Of a stretch of DNA of 64,000 bases, positions 10,374 to 18,925 are shown piece by piece. Made by a program: the position numbers and the translations under genes. The stretch's first letter is position 1. Each line of letters begins with the position of its first letter. The notes under the pieces were generated by a model. That model was not told the origin of the DNA. It made no database searches and saw only the letters and a program-made list of their open reading frames with translations. Source of the DNA: GCA-2684655 sp045105235. Its GTDB lineage: Bacteria > Planctomycetota > UBA1135 > UBA2386. The stretch covers positions 62,001 through 126,000 of the forward strand of contig JBGCDH010000032.1 of the NCBI GenBank assembly GCA_045105235.1, in the 5' to 3' direction.

Positions 10374-11927
10374 ATGACGGCCATGGATAACGACATGCTC
10401 CCCGACGTGGACGTCGTCGAGCTCGACAACGGTTTTCGGGCCCTGCTGGTTGAGCGAGGGCCGCTGCCGGTTGTCGCCTCGGTGCTTTGGTACCAGATCG
10501 GTTCGCGCGATGAGCGCACTGGCGAGACGGGCCTATCGCACTTCCTCGAACACATGATGTTCAAGGGGACCGACCTGTTCGGGAAGGGTGAGATCGACCT
10601 GCAGACCAGCAAGATGGGCGGCAGCAACAACGCCTTTACCGACACCGACAGCACCGCGTACTACTTTTCGCTGGCTGCGGACCGTTGGGAGACGGCGCTC
10701 GAAATCGAGGCCAGCCGGATGCGCAACTGCCTGCTCGATCCCGCCGAGTTTGAGAGCGAGAAGCGGGTTGTGCTCGAAGAGCTTGCGATGGGCGAGGACG
10801 AGCCGTGGCGCCCGCTTTACCAGGCGGTCGAGACGATGCTCTATCAGGTGCACTCGTACCACCATCCGGTCATCGGCTACAAAGAAGAGCTCGAGCGGCT
10901 GACTGCGGCCGACATGCGCGCGTACTACGAGCGCCACTATGGGCCAAACCGCGCGTGCCTGACGGTGGTCGGCGCGATCGACAAGAAGCGCACGCGCCGC
11001 CGCATCGAGGAACTGTTTGGCGACATGCCGTCGGTCGCCGAGCGCAGTGTTTCGATCCGCGAGCCAGAGCCTGAAGGTGAGCGGCGCGCGGTGCTGCAAA
11101 CCAAGCATTCGGTGACGCGCCTGTGCCTCGGTTTCATGACCTGCCGCATGGGGGATCGCGACGACTACGCGCTCGATCTGATTTCGCACGATCTTGGCAA
11201 CAGCAAAAACAGCCGTCTCTACAAGCGCCTGGTCATGAAGGACCAGATCGCCTCCGAGGTCATGGTGATCAACGAGACGCGACAAGATCCAGGCGGCTTC
11301 TACGTTCTTGCCGAGCTGCATCCCGGCGTCGATCCGGTCAGGGTCGAGACCGCCGTGCGCGAAGAAATCGCGATGCTTTGTGAGCAGGGCGTGGCCGAAA
11401 GCGACCTGAAGCGCATCCGCACGCAGATCCAGGCGTCGTTCTTGTTCCAGGACGAGACGGTGATGGACATGGCGATGAAGCTGGCGCGCTTCGAGGCCGG
11501 AACCGAAGGCGGCTACCGCACGCTCGGCAGCGTTCTGTCGACCTACGCGTCGCTCAGCCGAACGGATCTGCGTGACGTGGCGCGCAAGTATCTTCGCTTC
11601 GAGCGTGCCAGCGTCGTATGGGCAATGCCCGAGAAGGCTTCGCCGGCGAGTGCGAAGCCTGCTGCGTCAGCCAAGAAGAAGCCGGCTGCGAAGAAGCCCG
11701 CGAAGAAGCCCGCGAAGAAGTCTTCGGCGAAGAAGGCTTCCGAAAAGACGAAGCCAGCCAAGAAGAAGGTCGCCAAGAAGAAGGTCGCCAAGAAGAAGGC
11801 GGCCAAGAAGAAGGCTGCCGCGCAGAAGCCAGTCAGGAAGAAGGCCGTATCGAAGGCTCGTTCGACGAAGAAGACCAAGGCCGCCCCCAAGGCCAAGGCC
11901 AAGATCAAAGTGAGGCGCAAGCAGTGA
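10374..11927 (+). CDS. M16-family zinc metalloprotease with a histone-H1-like lysine-rich tail
   Basis: 517 residues from the ATG at 10374; ATG 10383 is an alternative, 12 bases after the GGAGGGA at 10364-10370. The inverted zinc motif HFLEH lies at residues 56-60, with the third ligand about 76 residues later in VLEELAMGEDEP. The region NNAFTDTDSTAYYF is also typical of M16B peptidases. No signal peptide is seen, so cytoplasmic action is likely. Residues about 420-517 are almost wholly Lys/Ala/Pro, with repeated AKK, PAKK and VAKKK units, resembling chlamydial HC2 or AlgP-type histone-like tails. Such a tail is not part of the M16 family. The stop overlaps the next M16 gene by 4 bases (GTGA), fitting a catalytic/non-catalytic heterodimer. 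Confidence 0.9.
   Translation: MTAMDNDMLPDVDVVELDNGFRALLVERGPLPVVASVLWYQIGSRDERTGETGLSHFLEHMMFKGTDLFGKGEIDLQTSKMGGSNNAFTDTDSTAYYFSLAADRWETALEIEASRMRNCLLDPAEFESEKRVVLEELAMGEDEPWRPLYQAVETMLYQVHSYHHPVIGYKEELERLTAADMRAYYERHYGPNRACLTVVGAIDKKRTRRRIEELFGDMPSVAERSVSIREPEPEGERRAVLQTKHSVTRLCLGFMTCRMGDRDDYALDLISHDLGNSKNSRLYKRLVMKDQIASEVMVINETRQDPGGFYVLAELHPGVDPVRVETAVREEIAMLCEQGVAESDLKRIRTQIQASFLFQDETVMDMAMKLARFEAGTEGGYRTLGSVLSTYASLSRTDLRDVARKYLRFERASVVWAMPEKASPASAKPAASAKKKPAAKKPAKKPAKKSSAKKASEKTKPAKKKVAKKKVAKKKAAKKKAAAQKPVRKKAVSKARSTKKTKAAPKAKAKIKVRRKQ
11631..11924 (+). repeat. Low-complexity lysine/alanine codon repeats
   Basis: This stretch is built mostly of GCC/AAG codons and encodes the AKK/PAKK/VAKKK tail of the M16 peptidase. 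Its composition also creates spurious long open frames on both strands. Confidence 0.85.
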
Positions 11928-13177
11928 AGACTCCATCCATCCGCCTCGTAGTCGGCGAGCGTCGACTCAAATCCGGCTTGACGCTGCTCGCCGTGCGCAA
12001 CCCCGGCGTGCAGACCTACGCCTGCGTGGCGTCGCTCGACGTGCGAATCGCCGACGAAGACCCCAAGCTGCCCGGCGTTGCCAACCTCGTTGGGGAGTGT
12101 CTCGACGAAGGCACCAAGCGCTACGACGCGCTCGGTCTGTCTGCGGCTGCCGAGGGCGTCGGGGCCATGCTGGATGGCAACCACCGCGGTGGCATTGTCA
12201 TGGCGCCCGCTGCCAACGAAAAGAAGGCGACGGCGCTGCTGCGCGAGCTCGTGCTCGAACCGCGCTTTCCGGTTCGCGAAGTGCGCCGGGTGCAAAACGA
12301 GATCGTCACCGAGATCCGCGCGGAGCAGGACGATCCACGTTCGGTTGCGGCGCGTATGTTCCGCGCGAAGATCTATGGCGCGCACCCGCTTGGCCGGCCG
12401 TCGACGGGGACCATCGAGAGCGTCTCGGCCATCAAGCCGAAGCATCTGCGTGAGTTTCACGACACCTGGTTTCGTCCTTCAGGTGGCTACGTAGCGATGG
12501 CCGGCCCGTTTGAGGTCGAGGATATGCTCGACCGCCTCGAACGCTCCTTCCGCGGCTTCCGCGGCAAGTCGCCACAGCATCGTCCGCTGCCGGCTGTGGA
12601 GCTGCAAAAGAAGCCGTCGGATCAGCACGTTGCGATGCCGCGCGAGCAGGTGCACGTGTTCTTGGGGCATGCGGGCGTGCGTCGCACGGATCCGGACTTC
12701 TACCGGCTGTCGGTCATGGACCACATCCTTGGCACCGGGCCGGGCTTCACGTCTCGCTGTTCGCGGCGGCTGCGGGACGAGCAAGGGCTTTGCTATTCGG
12801 TCAGCGCCGGCATTGCGTCGAGCGCTGGCGAGGAACCCGGCACGTTTACGGCCTACATTGGCACCTCTCCGGAGCATCGTGAGAAGGCCGTTGACGGCTT
12901 CCTCGAAGAGATTCGCCGGATCCGGGAAGAGCCGCCGAGCGCTGTCGAACTGCAGGACGTGCAGGACTACCTGACGGGTAGCTTCGTGTTCGCGCTGGAG
13001 CGCAGCAGCAACCTCGCTGGCTACGCGATCCGTGCCCGTCGCTATCAGCTTGGCTTTGACTTCATCGAGCGCTACCCGGATATCGTTCGTTCGATCACGC
13101 GGGACGACGTGCGCGCAGTTGCCGAACAGCACCTGCACCCGGATCTGCTGACGGTGGTCAGCGCCGGCGCGTCTTGA
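11924..13177 (+). CDS. M16-family peptidase-like subunit without zinc motif
   Basis: 417 residues from a GTG at 11924 that overlaps the stop of the preceding M16 gene. The fold signature is present: LKSGLTLLAVRNPG at the start, VRRVQNEIVTEIRAEQDDPRS, and the C-terminal RLRDEQGLCYSVSAGI, which carries the Arg/Tyr substrate-binding pair of the M16 C-domain. Where the catalytic partner has HFLEH, this protein reads NLVGECLDEG, so the zinc ligands are missing. In characterised M16B pairs one subunit keeps HxxEH and the other keeps the R/Y pair, and together they form one active site. The adjacency and overlap here match that arrangement. Confidence 0.9.
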   Translation: MKTPSIRLVVGERRLKSGLTLLAVRNPGVQTYACVASLDVRIADEDPKLPGVANLVGECLDEGTKRYDALGLSAAAEGVGAMLDGNHRGGIVMAPAANEKKATALLRELVLEPRFPVREVRRVQNEIVTEIRAEQDDPRSVAARMFRAKIYGAHPLGRPSTGTIESVSAIKPKHLREFHDTWFRPSGGYVAMAGPFEVEDMLDRLERSFRGFRGKSPQHRPLPAVELQKKPSDQHVAMPREQVHVFLGHAGVRRTDPDFYRLSVMDHILGTGPGFTSRCSRRLRDEQGLCYSVSAGIASSAGEEPGTFTAYIGTSPEHREKAVDGFLEEIRRIREEPPSAVELQDVQDYLTGSFVFALERSSNLAGYAIRARRYQLGFDFIERYPDIVRSITRDDVRAVAEQHLHPDLLTVVSAGAS

Positions 13178-13216
13178 TCTCAGCCTGTCGGATCAACGTC
13201 CTGACGATTGCCCATT

Positions 13217-14011
13217 ATGTCTGCACCGACTCTCGACGAAGTTCTCGACCTCATGCACGAGATTGCGCCGCTTGAACTTGCGGCCGATTGGGACAACGTC
13301 GGCCTGCTGCTGCGGTCCGACGCCAAGCGGGATGCCGTGGCCCGCTGCTTGCTCACGATTGACCTGACCGATGCCGTCGTCGCTGAGGCCGAGGCCTACA
13401 GCGCCGACCTGGTGATCTCCTATCACCCGCCGATCTTCCGCCCGATGGCGCGCTTGGACGTGGGCGATGCGACCCAGCGCCGGATCCTTGCCGCGGTGCG
13501 CGCCGGGTATGCAGTGTATTCCCCGCATACGGCGCTCGATGCAGCGGCGGGCGGCCTTGCTGACTGGCTGCTGGACTGCGCGCTCGGCGAGCACGTGCCG
13601 TCTTCGGTCACCGCGTGTGGCGAAGGCGAGTATGGACGCGTTGCGCAGTGCAGCGAGCCGATGTCATGGCAAGATCTGCTGCAGCGGCTCAAGCAGCGCT
13701 TCTCGGTCCCTCATCTTCAGATCGCTCGTCCCGATGCGGCCGGCGACGCAGTGCACTCGGTTGCGGTTGCGGCCGGTGCAGGCAGCGGCGTGCTGCGCGG
13801 CGCCGCCGCGGACGTTTGGGTCACGGGCGAGATGTCGCACCATGACGCACTTGCCGCCGTAGCGGCGGGCACCTCGGTGATCTTGGCGGGTCACTCCAAC
13901 ACCGAGCGTGGCTACCTTTCGCGGCTTGCGGAACGCCTGCGCGAAGAGTTTTCGGATGGGCTGGACGTCGCGGTCGCGGAGCGGGATCGCGATCCGCTGA
14001 CGGTGGTGTAG
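13217..14011 (+). CDS. Nif3-like dinuclear metal-centre protein
   Basis: 264 residues from ATG 13217 (a TTG nine bases upstream is possible). The Nif3/YbgI signatures are DWDNVGLL, LVISYHPPIF (metal-binding His), VYSPHTALDAAAGGLADWL and the C-terminal TGEMSHHDALAA with GHSNTERGYL. The family forms hexameric toroids with two metals per subunit. A GTP cyclohydrolase activity has been reported for some members, but the physiological role is unsettled. It lacks the central PII-like domain of longer homologues. It follows the M16 pair by 39 bases in the same direction and may be co-transcribed. Confidence 0.92.
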   Translation: MSAPTLDEVLDLMHEIAPLELAADWDNVGLLLRSDAKRDAVARCLLTIDLTDAVVAEAEAYSADLVISYHPPIFRPMARLDVGDATQRRILAAVRAGYAVYSPHTALDAAAGGLADWLLDCALGEHVPSSVTACGEGEYGRVAQCSEPMSWQDLLQRLKQRFSVPHLQIARPDAAGDAVHSVAVAAGAGSGVLRGAAADVWVTGEMSHHDALAAVAAGTSVILAGHSNTERGYLSRLAERLREEFSDGLDVAVAERDRDPLTVV

Positions 14012-14197
14012 CTGCAGGCCGGGTTGACCGCAGCCAAGCCTCGCACCCGGGGTGTGCTCGCCGGAGCGCGTCCATTGCGCAGAGCGTCTGCTGGCCGGGG
14101 GCTTCGGCTCAAGTACCGCTGCCGACTTCTCGAAAGCTGGAGGGCTTGCGCACGGGAGAGGTGCGCGGGTTTGCGTCTCGTGATCCAGGCGTGCGGC

Positions 14198-15430
14198 ATG
14201 AAGACCCCAGCAATCTACCTAAGTATTCTCGCTACCAGCGTCGCATCGCTCTGTGCCCAGGAGCCGACCGTGGCCGAGCAGCTGCAGGAAATGCAGGAGC
14301 GCATCGACGAGCTCGAGGAGCTGCAGGCGGAAACGTCCGAGCGAGTCGAGGGGCGAGCGCTGCTGCGCACGTTTTCGGCGATGGAGATCGATCTTGGCGG
14401 TCATGTGACGTCCATCTTCAGCCATATCGAAGGCGTAGCCGACAGCGCGACCGGGCACCAGCTGACGTTGCTCGAGCTGTTTCTGAAGGCTCGCATCAGC
14501 GACGAATGGTCAATCTTTGCGGCTCCGGCGTTCTTTACGTTTAACGGGGCGCTGCTCGACAACCCCGCTTCGCCGACGGTTGCCGGGGACCCCTTTTTCT
14601 CGGCCGATACTTCGTCATCGCCCAACATCACGCTCGGTCGTGCCTACGCCGAATACAGTCCGTATGACGAGCTTCGAATTCAGGGTGGCGTGATCGGCTC
14701 GCTGCACGGCACGACAAACCGAGAGTACTTCATCTCGGCGCGGAACATCGTGTCGGCGAGCCTGCACACGCGAGTGTTCACGGCCAATCAGCTGTTTCCG
14801 CAGGTGCTGCGTGGCGTGAAGGCATCCGGCAAACTGATGCAAAACGGCTCGCAGTGGTTCGAATACGATATCTATGCGGGGGTCGATTCGATCTCGGCCG
14901 CCGAGCCCTTGAGCGGCTTGCGCGTTGCGTTTGCCTGCAACGAGACGGGCCTTACCGTCGCGGCCAACGTCGGCCAGGGGACGCGCTCGGCGGCGCCGGT
15001 TCCAGGGCGCAACTTCGGCGTTGTGCAGTCGCCGTTTCCGGTCAACTCGTTTCTCGAGCACGACTATCGCTTTGGTGGCATCGACGTCGACTGGCGCAAT
15101 GTGGACTTCATGGTTCGCGGCGAAGCCTACTACAGCGCCGAAGACGGTCTGCTCGATCAGCGTGCACTGTCCGTGGAGAGCACGTGGTTTGCTTCAGCTG
15201 AGTGGGGATTGTCCTACCGCTTTGACTACTACGACGCGGGCAGCGACCTCAATCCGCTGCTGCCCACGCCAGCGATTCTCGATCGCGGAACTTCGACCGA
15301 GCATGCGTTCGGCTTGATGTACGAGCCCGATCCGAGCGTGCGGCTGCGCCTGGATTTCCACCACAACAATTTGCCGAGCACGGATGACACCGTGCAGTAC
15401 GTCAACCTCAGCTGGACGGTCAGCTTCTGA
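14198..15430 (+). CDS. Outer-membrane porin-like beta-barrel protein
   Basis: 410 residues from ATG 14198, chosen because a signal peptide starts there (MKTPAIYLSILATSVASLCAQ). Residues 21-52 form a short coiled coil (AEQLQEMQERIDELEEL), as in trimeric porins with an N-terminal periplasmic coil. The rest alternates polar and aromatic residues with turns, ends YVNLSWTVSF with a terminal Phe, and has strand patterns such as RLRLDFHHNN typical of barrel ends. It is the first gene of a tight three-gene unit with a PstS-like protein and a chemoreceptor; its stop overlaps the next start (TGATG). Similar porin/binding-protein/MCP groupings occur in proteobacteria, from general knowledge. The solute is not readable. 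Confidence 0.8.
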   Translation: MKTPAIYLSILATSVASLCAQEPTVAEQLQEMQERIDELEELQAETSERVEGRALLRTFSAMEIDLGGHVTSIFSHIEGVADSATGHQLTLLELFLKARISDEWSIFAAPAFFTFNGALLDNPASPTVAGDPFFSADTSSSPNITLGRAYAEYSPYDELRIQGGVIGSLHGTTNREYFISARNIVSASLHTRVFTANQLFPQVLRGVKASGKLMQNGSQWFEYDIYAGVDSISAAEPLSGLRVAFACNETGLTVAANVGQGTRSAAPVPGRNFGVVQSPFPVNSFLEHDYRFGGIDVDWRNVDFMVRGEAYYSAEDGLLDQRALSVESTWFASAEWGLSYRFDYYDAGSDLNPLLPTPAILDRGTSTEHAFGLMYEPDPSVRLRLDFHHNNLPSTDDTVQYVNLSWTVSF

Positions 15431-15900
15431 TGATGGATACGCGAAACGTCATGGTTCGAATCGCGGCGGCAGCCTCGACCGTGTTGCTCTTGTCCGCTGT
15501 GCCGCAGGGGGGTACGCCGGCGAAATACGCGGTCGTCATCAACAGCAGCAACTCGTGCCAGGTCAAGGATGCCAAGGCAAGGGGGCTCATCAAGCAGCTG
15601 TTCCTGAAGCAGTTGAGCCGCTGGCCGGATGGTTTGGTTGCCAAGCCGTACGCGCGCAAGAAGTCGTCCAAGGGGCATTCTGTGTTTGGCAGTCAGGTGC
15701 TGCAAATGTCGGGGGCGGAGCAGGCTCGGCACTGGCTGCGCGCCAAGCACCTCGACGGCACAACAGCGCCCAATTCGGTGTCTTCTGACCGCATGCTTCT
15801 CAAGCACATCGAGAAGCACGACGGGGCGCTTGGCGTCGTTTCGCTGTCCGCGCTGCAGAAAGCGAACAAGGTCTCAGTGCGCATTCTCTACCGGTTCTGA
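15430..15900 (+). CDS. Small periplasmic PstS-like substrate-binding protein
   Basis: 156 residues with a signal peptide (hydrophobic residues about 9-22). The mature part contains KYAVVINSSNS, ARGLIKQLFLKQLSRWPDG and a closing VSVRILYRF. This matches the short single-domain phosphate-binding-like proteins whose core is a strand followed by an IF/LFLGK-RWPDG helix. Full PstS proteins are about 300 residues, so this is a one-lobe relative and not a normal ABC-transport binding protein. No permease or ATPase gene is nearby. Lying between a porin and a methyl-accepting receptor, it may present an anion ligand to the receptor; this is inference. The start overlaps the porin stop, with ATG also at 15433. 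Confidence 0.75.
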   Translation: MMDTRNVMVRIAAAASTVLLLSAVPQGGTPAKYAVVINSSNSCQVKDAKARGLIKQLFLKQLSRWPDGLVAKPYARKKSSKGHSVFGSQVLQMSGAEQARHWLRAKHLDGTTAPNSVSSDRMLLKHIEKHDGALGVVSLSALQKANKVSVRILYRF

Positions 15901-15915
15901 ATCCGGCGCGGCTCC

Positions 15916-17445
15916 ATGAAGATTCGAACCAAGCTATTTCTGGCGCTGTCGGGTGTGTTGGTCTTTCAGCTCATCCAGCTGCTGACGACCGACCTTTTCG
16001 TGGCGCGCATGAGCGATGCGACCTCGCAGCTCGAGGATGCGGTGATGTTGCGACGCAACGTGCGTTTCGCCTCCGAGTCGATCCAGAAAGCGCGGGAGCT
16101 GCTGGTGGGTTTGCCGGCAAGCTCCGAGCGATCCGAGGATCTCGAAATCGCCACGGTCTACGCATCAGAAGCCATCGCGCAGCTCGACGTCATGCGCGAG
16201 CGCGCCGCGGAGGGGCGCTCTGTGGTTCCGCTGGATGAACAGGTGGCTGAGTTGAGCGCGGAAGTGGCTGCGCAGCTTGTTGCGTGCGGTCGTGCCGTTG
16301 CGGCTCAGGATGAGAGCAACATTGAAGAGCACGCGCTGTTTGCGGAGGATGCGTTGGCGAGTCTGGATGAGCGATCCTCCAAGCTCGACGCAGCGCTCAG
16401 TGAGGCGATCGATCGCAGCGCTCTCGAAGTGCGTTCCGTCCGCGGGACGCCGACGACCGCAGGATTCCTGGTCTTTGGCGTTTCTGCGCTGCTGTTGTTT
16501 TCTTACGCCTTGTTCCTGTCGCGTCGCTTCACGCTGCCGATTGAGCGGCTCAGCGGCATCGTCGAACGCATTGCGCGCGACAAGGACCTGACGATCTCTG
16601 TTGACGCTACTGGCCGAGACGAGGTGGCGACGCTGGCGCACTCTGTGCACGACCTGTCGAAGCAGTTCCGGCTCTCGGTTCATGCGGTTGTCGCGACGGC
16701 GCACCAGATGGAGTCGCGCAGCCAGGATCTGCGCAGTGGCTGTGAGTCGATTGCGAGTGCGGCGGCCGGCCAGGCCTCGACCGTGACAGACTTGTCGGGT
16801 CGTCTTGATGAGGTCAGCCAAAAGATGGGGCAGACCGTCGATGGCACGGCGAGCGCCAGGCGATTGGCAAGTGAGTCGCGCGAGCGAACGCAGTCGAGCT
16901 GGGCGCAGATGCAGGATCTGGTCTCTGCCATGCAGGAGCTCAGCGAGGCCAGCACCGAGGCCCAGAAAGTGACTACGGTGATCGACGACATTGCGTTCCA
17001 GACCAACTTGCTCGCGCTCAATGCAGCGGTCGAGGCTGCGCGGGCTGGTGAAGCGGGTAAGGGCTTTGCCGTAGTCGCCGAGGAGGTGCGGAGCCTGGCG
17101 TTGCGCAGCGCGGAGAGCGCGCGCGACTCGGCCAAGATCATGCACCGCTCGCAAGAGCGAGCCCAACGCGGGCTCAGCGTGGCCGGCTCACTCGCTGCAC
17201 TTCTGCAGGAGACTCTGCAAAGTGTCGAGGCGGTGGATGGCCACCTAGACGAGATCAGTCAGATCTCGGATCGGCAGGCGCAGGATCTGGGAGCGCTTAA
17301 CCGCCGTTTGGCGGACGTCGATGTAGGCATCCAAGCCGGCGCAGAAGGGGCGCACCGAGTTGCCGAGAGCGCTGAGAATACGTCCAATCAGTCGCAGGAG
17401 CTGCTCGCTTTGGTGCGCCAGTTCCGCGTCGGCCAAGACGTCTAA
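15916..17445 (+). CDS. Methyl-accepting chemotaxis protein
   Basis: 509-residue inner-membrane receptor. TM1 is about residues 7-25, followed by a helical extracytoplasmic sensor region of about 150 residues. TM2 is about 180-201 (AGFLVFGVSALLLFSYALFL). A HAMP domain follows (about 202-254; LPIERLSGIVERIARDKDLTI), then the cytoplasmic signalling hairpin. The tip is well conserved: IDDIAFQTNLLALNAAVEAARAG, then GKGFAVVAEEVRSLALRSAE. It should control CheA and flagellar or other Che-type output. No che genes lie in the window. It begins 15 bases after the PstS-like gene, so porin, binding protein and receptor form one operon. Confidence 0.93.
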   Translation: MKIRTKLFLALSGVLVFQLIQLLTTDLFVARMSDATSQLEDAVMLRRNVRFASESIQKARELLVGLPASSERSEDLEIATVYASEAIAQLDVMRERAAEGRSVVPLDEQVAELSAEVAAQLVACGRAVAAQDESNIEEHALFAEDALASLDERSSKLDAALSEAIDRSALEVRSVRGTPTTAGFLVFGVSALLLFSYALFLSRRFTLPIERLSGIVERIARDKDLTISVDATGRDEVATLAHSVHDLSKQFRLSVHAVVATAHQMESRSQDLRSGCESIASAAAGQASTVTDLSGRLDEVSQKMGQTVDGTASARRLASESRERTQSSWAQMQDLVSAMQELSEASTEAQKVTTVIDDIAFQTNLLALNAAVEAARAGEAGKGFAVVAEEVRSLALRSAESARDSAKIMHRSQERAQRGLSVAGSLAALLQETLQSVEAVDGHLDEISQISDRQAQDLGALNRRLADVDVGIQAGAEGAHRVAESAENTSNQSQELLALVRQFRVGQDV

Positions 17446-17458
17446 GTCCGCTCGCCGG

Positions 17459-18823
17459 TCAAGTCGCCGCCGGCTTGTCCTGCGTGTCGCGGATGGCGTG
17501 GCGGAACACGTAGTTCACGATCGGGATGCCGAGGATCAGTCCCCAGATTCCGAATAGCTTGCCGCCGATGGTCAACACAATGAGCACGAGCACGGGGTTC
17601 ATGTGCATGTGGTGCCCGTAGATCTGCGGGTTCAGCACGTAGGTCTCAAGTGCGTGTACGACCATGATCATGATGATCGCGATCAGCATCGTGGTCACGC
17701 CGCCGGACTGCAGTGCGAGCAGCGCAATCGGTGTCGAGCTGATGAAGGTGCCGACGACCGGGATGAAGCTGCAGAAGAAGACGATCGTTGACAGCACCAG
17801 CAGGTTGGGCAGCCCCAAGAACCAGATGCCGAGGGCCGTCAGGATCGTGTTGCAGACCGCGATGAAGAGCTGGGCTTCGAGCGCGCGGCCTAGGACTTGG
17901 CCAAAGCCGGCGATGTTGTCGGCGACCTCGTCGTAGATCCAGCCGATCTTGGTGTGCTGCAGTCCCTGGATGCCGCGCCGGATCTTGCCGAGGTCGAGCA
18001 CAATCAAGAACGAGAACAGCAGCGACAGCAAGAACGACGAAGCGTAGCTGAGCACGGACTGCCCGATTTCCAGTGGGTTCTTGGCGAGCGATTCGGTGAC
18101 GTTCTCAAGCAGGTCGCGAACGATGTGCAGCTTGGGCAGCGGCTTCTTGGGCGCGTCGCTTTCATCGTCGCCCTCATCGTTCTCGGTGCCGTCACCCTCG
18201 CTCGCTTCCAGGCTGCCCGTCTCCGATGGGGTGAGCTCCTGGTTGCCGGTCTCGGTGTTTTCGCCTTCGCCGGCGGGCGTGGTGCTGCCGGACTCAACCT
18301 TGTCAGGCTCTTCCGTCGTGTCCTCGTTCGGCAGGTCGCCGGTTTGCTCCAGCGGCTTGCGGCGCGGGATTGCGCCCGGACGCTTGGGGCCGAACACCGA
18401 AGTGGCGTCGGGAGCCTCGCTGTGCTTGGCGAAGGCGTTGTACATCGACGGGTAGTTCGCCAGGAATTTGTTCGCCTGGGTATCCGCGTCCGCGATGTAC
18501 TTGTCCTTGTTGACCAAGAACTGGTTCGCCTGCTCTTGGACCTGCGGCAGCAGCGTGAAGCCGGTCGCAAACAGGGTGCCCAAGAACACCATGCCGACGA
18601 TCACGACTCGGCCGGCGCGGTTCTTGATCCGGTGGGCCAGGCCGTCCACGCCGTGCGCCTGGATGTAGGCGAACACGAAGGTCAGGAAGACCAGCAGCAA
18701 GAACGGGCGAAGGATGTAGAGGACGCCGACGAGCAGCCCCCATACGAAGATCCGCGTCGCTAACGAGAAGATGCGATCCCAGGGCTGGGGCAGACTCTTT
18801 TCGTTGGTCTCCTCTGACGTCAT
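17459..18823 (-). CDS. AI-2E family permease (PerM/YdiK type) with acidic insert
   Basis: 454 residues. The family pattern is visible: two N-terminal helices (VWGLLVGVLYILRPFLLLVFLTFVF region), a third at about 73-92, then C-terminal helices with FCSFIPVVGTFISSTPIALLAL, ALETYVLNPQIYG and PVLVLIVLTIGGKLFGIWGLILGIP. Members are thought to be exporters or ion antiporters; few have proven substrates. Between TM3 and TM4, residues about 135-228 form a long hydrophilic segment dominated by Glu, Asp, Ser, Thr and Gly. Ordinary members have a shorter extracytoplasmic region here. The gene converges on the chemoreceptor with only 13 bases between the stops. Confidence 0.9.
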   Translation of the reverse strand: MTSEETNEKSLPQPWDRIFSLATRIFVWGLLVGVLYILRPFLLLVFLTFVFAYIQAHGVDGLAHRIKNRAGRVVIVGMVFLGTLFATGFTLLPQVQEQANQFLVNKDKYIADADTQANKFLANYPSMYNAFAKHSEAPDATSVFGPKRPGAIPRRKPLEQTGDLPNEDTTEEPDKVESGSTTPAGEGENTETGNQELTPSETGSLEASEGDGTENDEGDDESDAPKKPLPKLHIVRDLLENVTESLAKNPLEIGQSVLSYASSFLLSLLFSFLIVLDLGKIRRGIQGLQHTKIGWIYDEVADNIAGFGQVLGRALEAQLFIAVCNTILTALGIWFLGLPNLLVLSTIVFFCSFIPVVGTFISSTPIALLALQSGGVTTMLIAIIMIMVVHALETYVLNPQIYGHHMHMNPVLVLIVLTIGGKLFGIWGLILGIPIVNYVFRHAIRDTQDKPAAT

Positions 18824-18925
18824 GCGACCTGGAAGGTACTGAGACGCAGTGGATCTTCAAAGTGAGAGTCTCGGGAATGTCGCCGGGTCTGTTCACGACG
18901 AGCCACGGTGGGGATGATCCCCTAG

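Noticed and set aside
11543..12460. Phe/Leu-rich minus-strand frame
   Set aside because: It arises from antisense reading of the lysine-codon tail of the M16 peptidase.
17897..18763. Plus-strand frame inside the AI-2E permease gene
   Set aside because: Antisense; the permease has clear membrane helices and family motifs.
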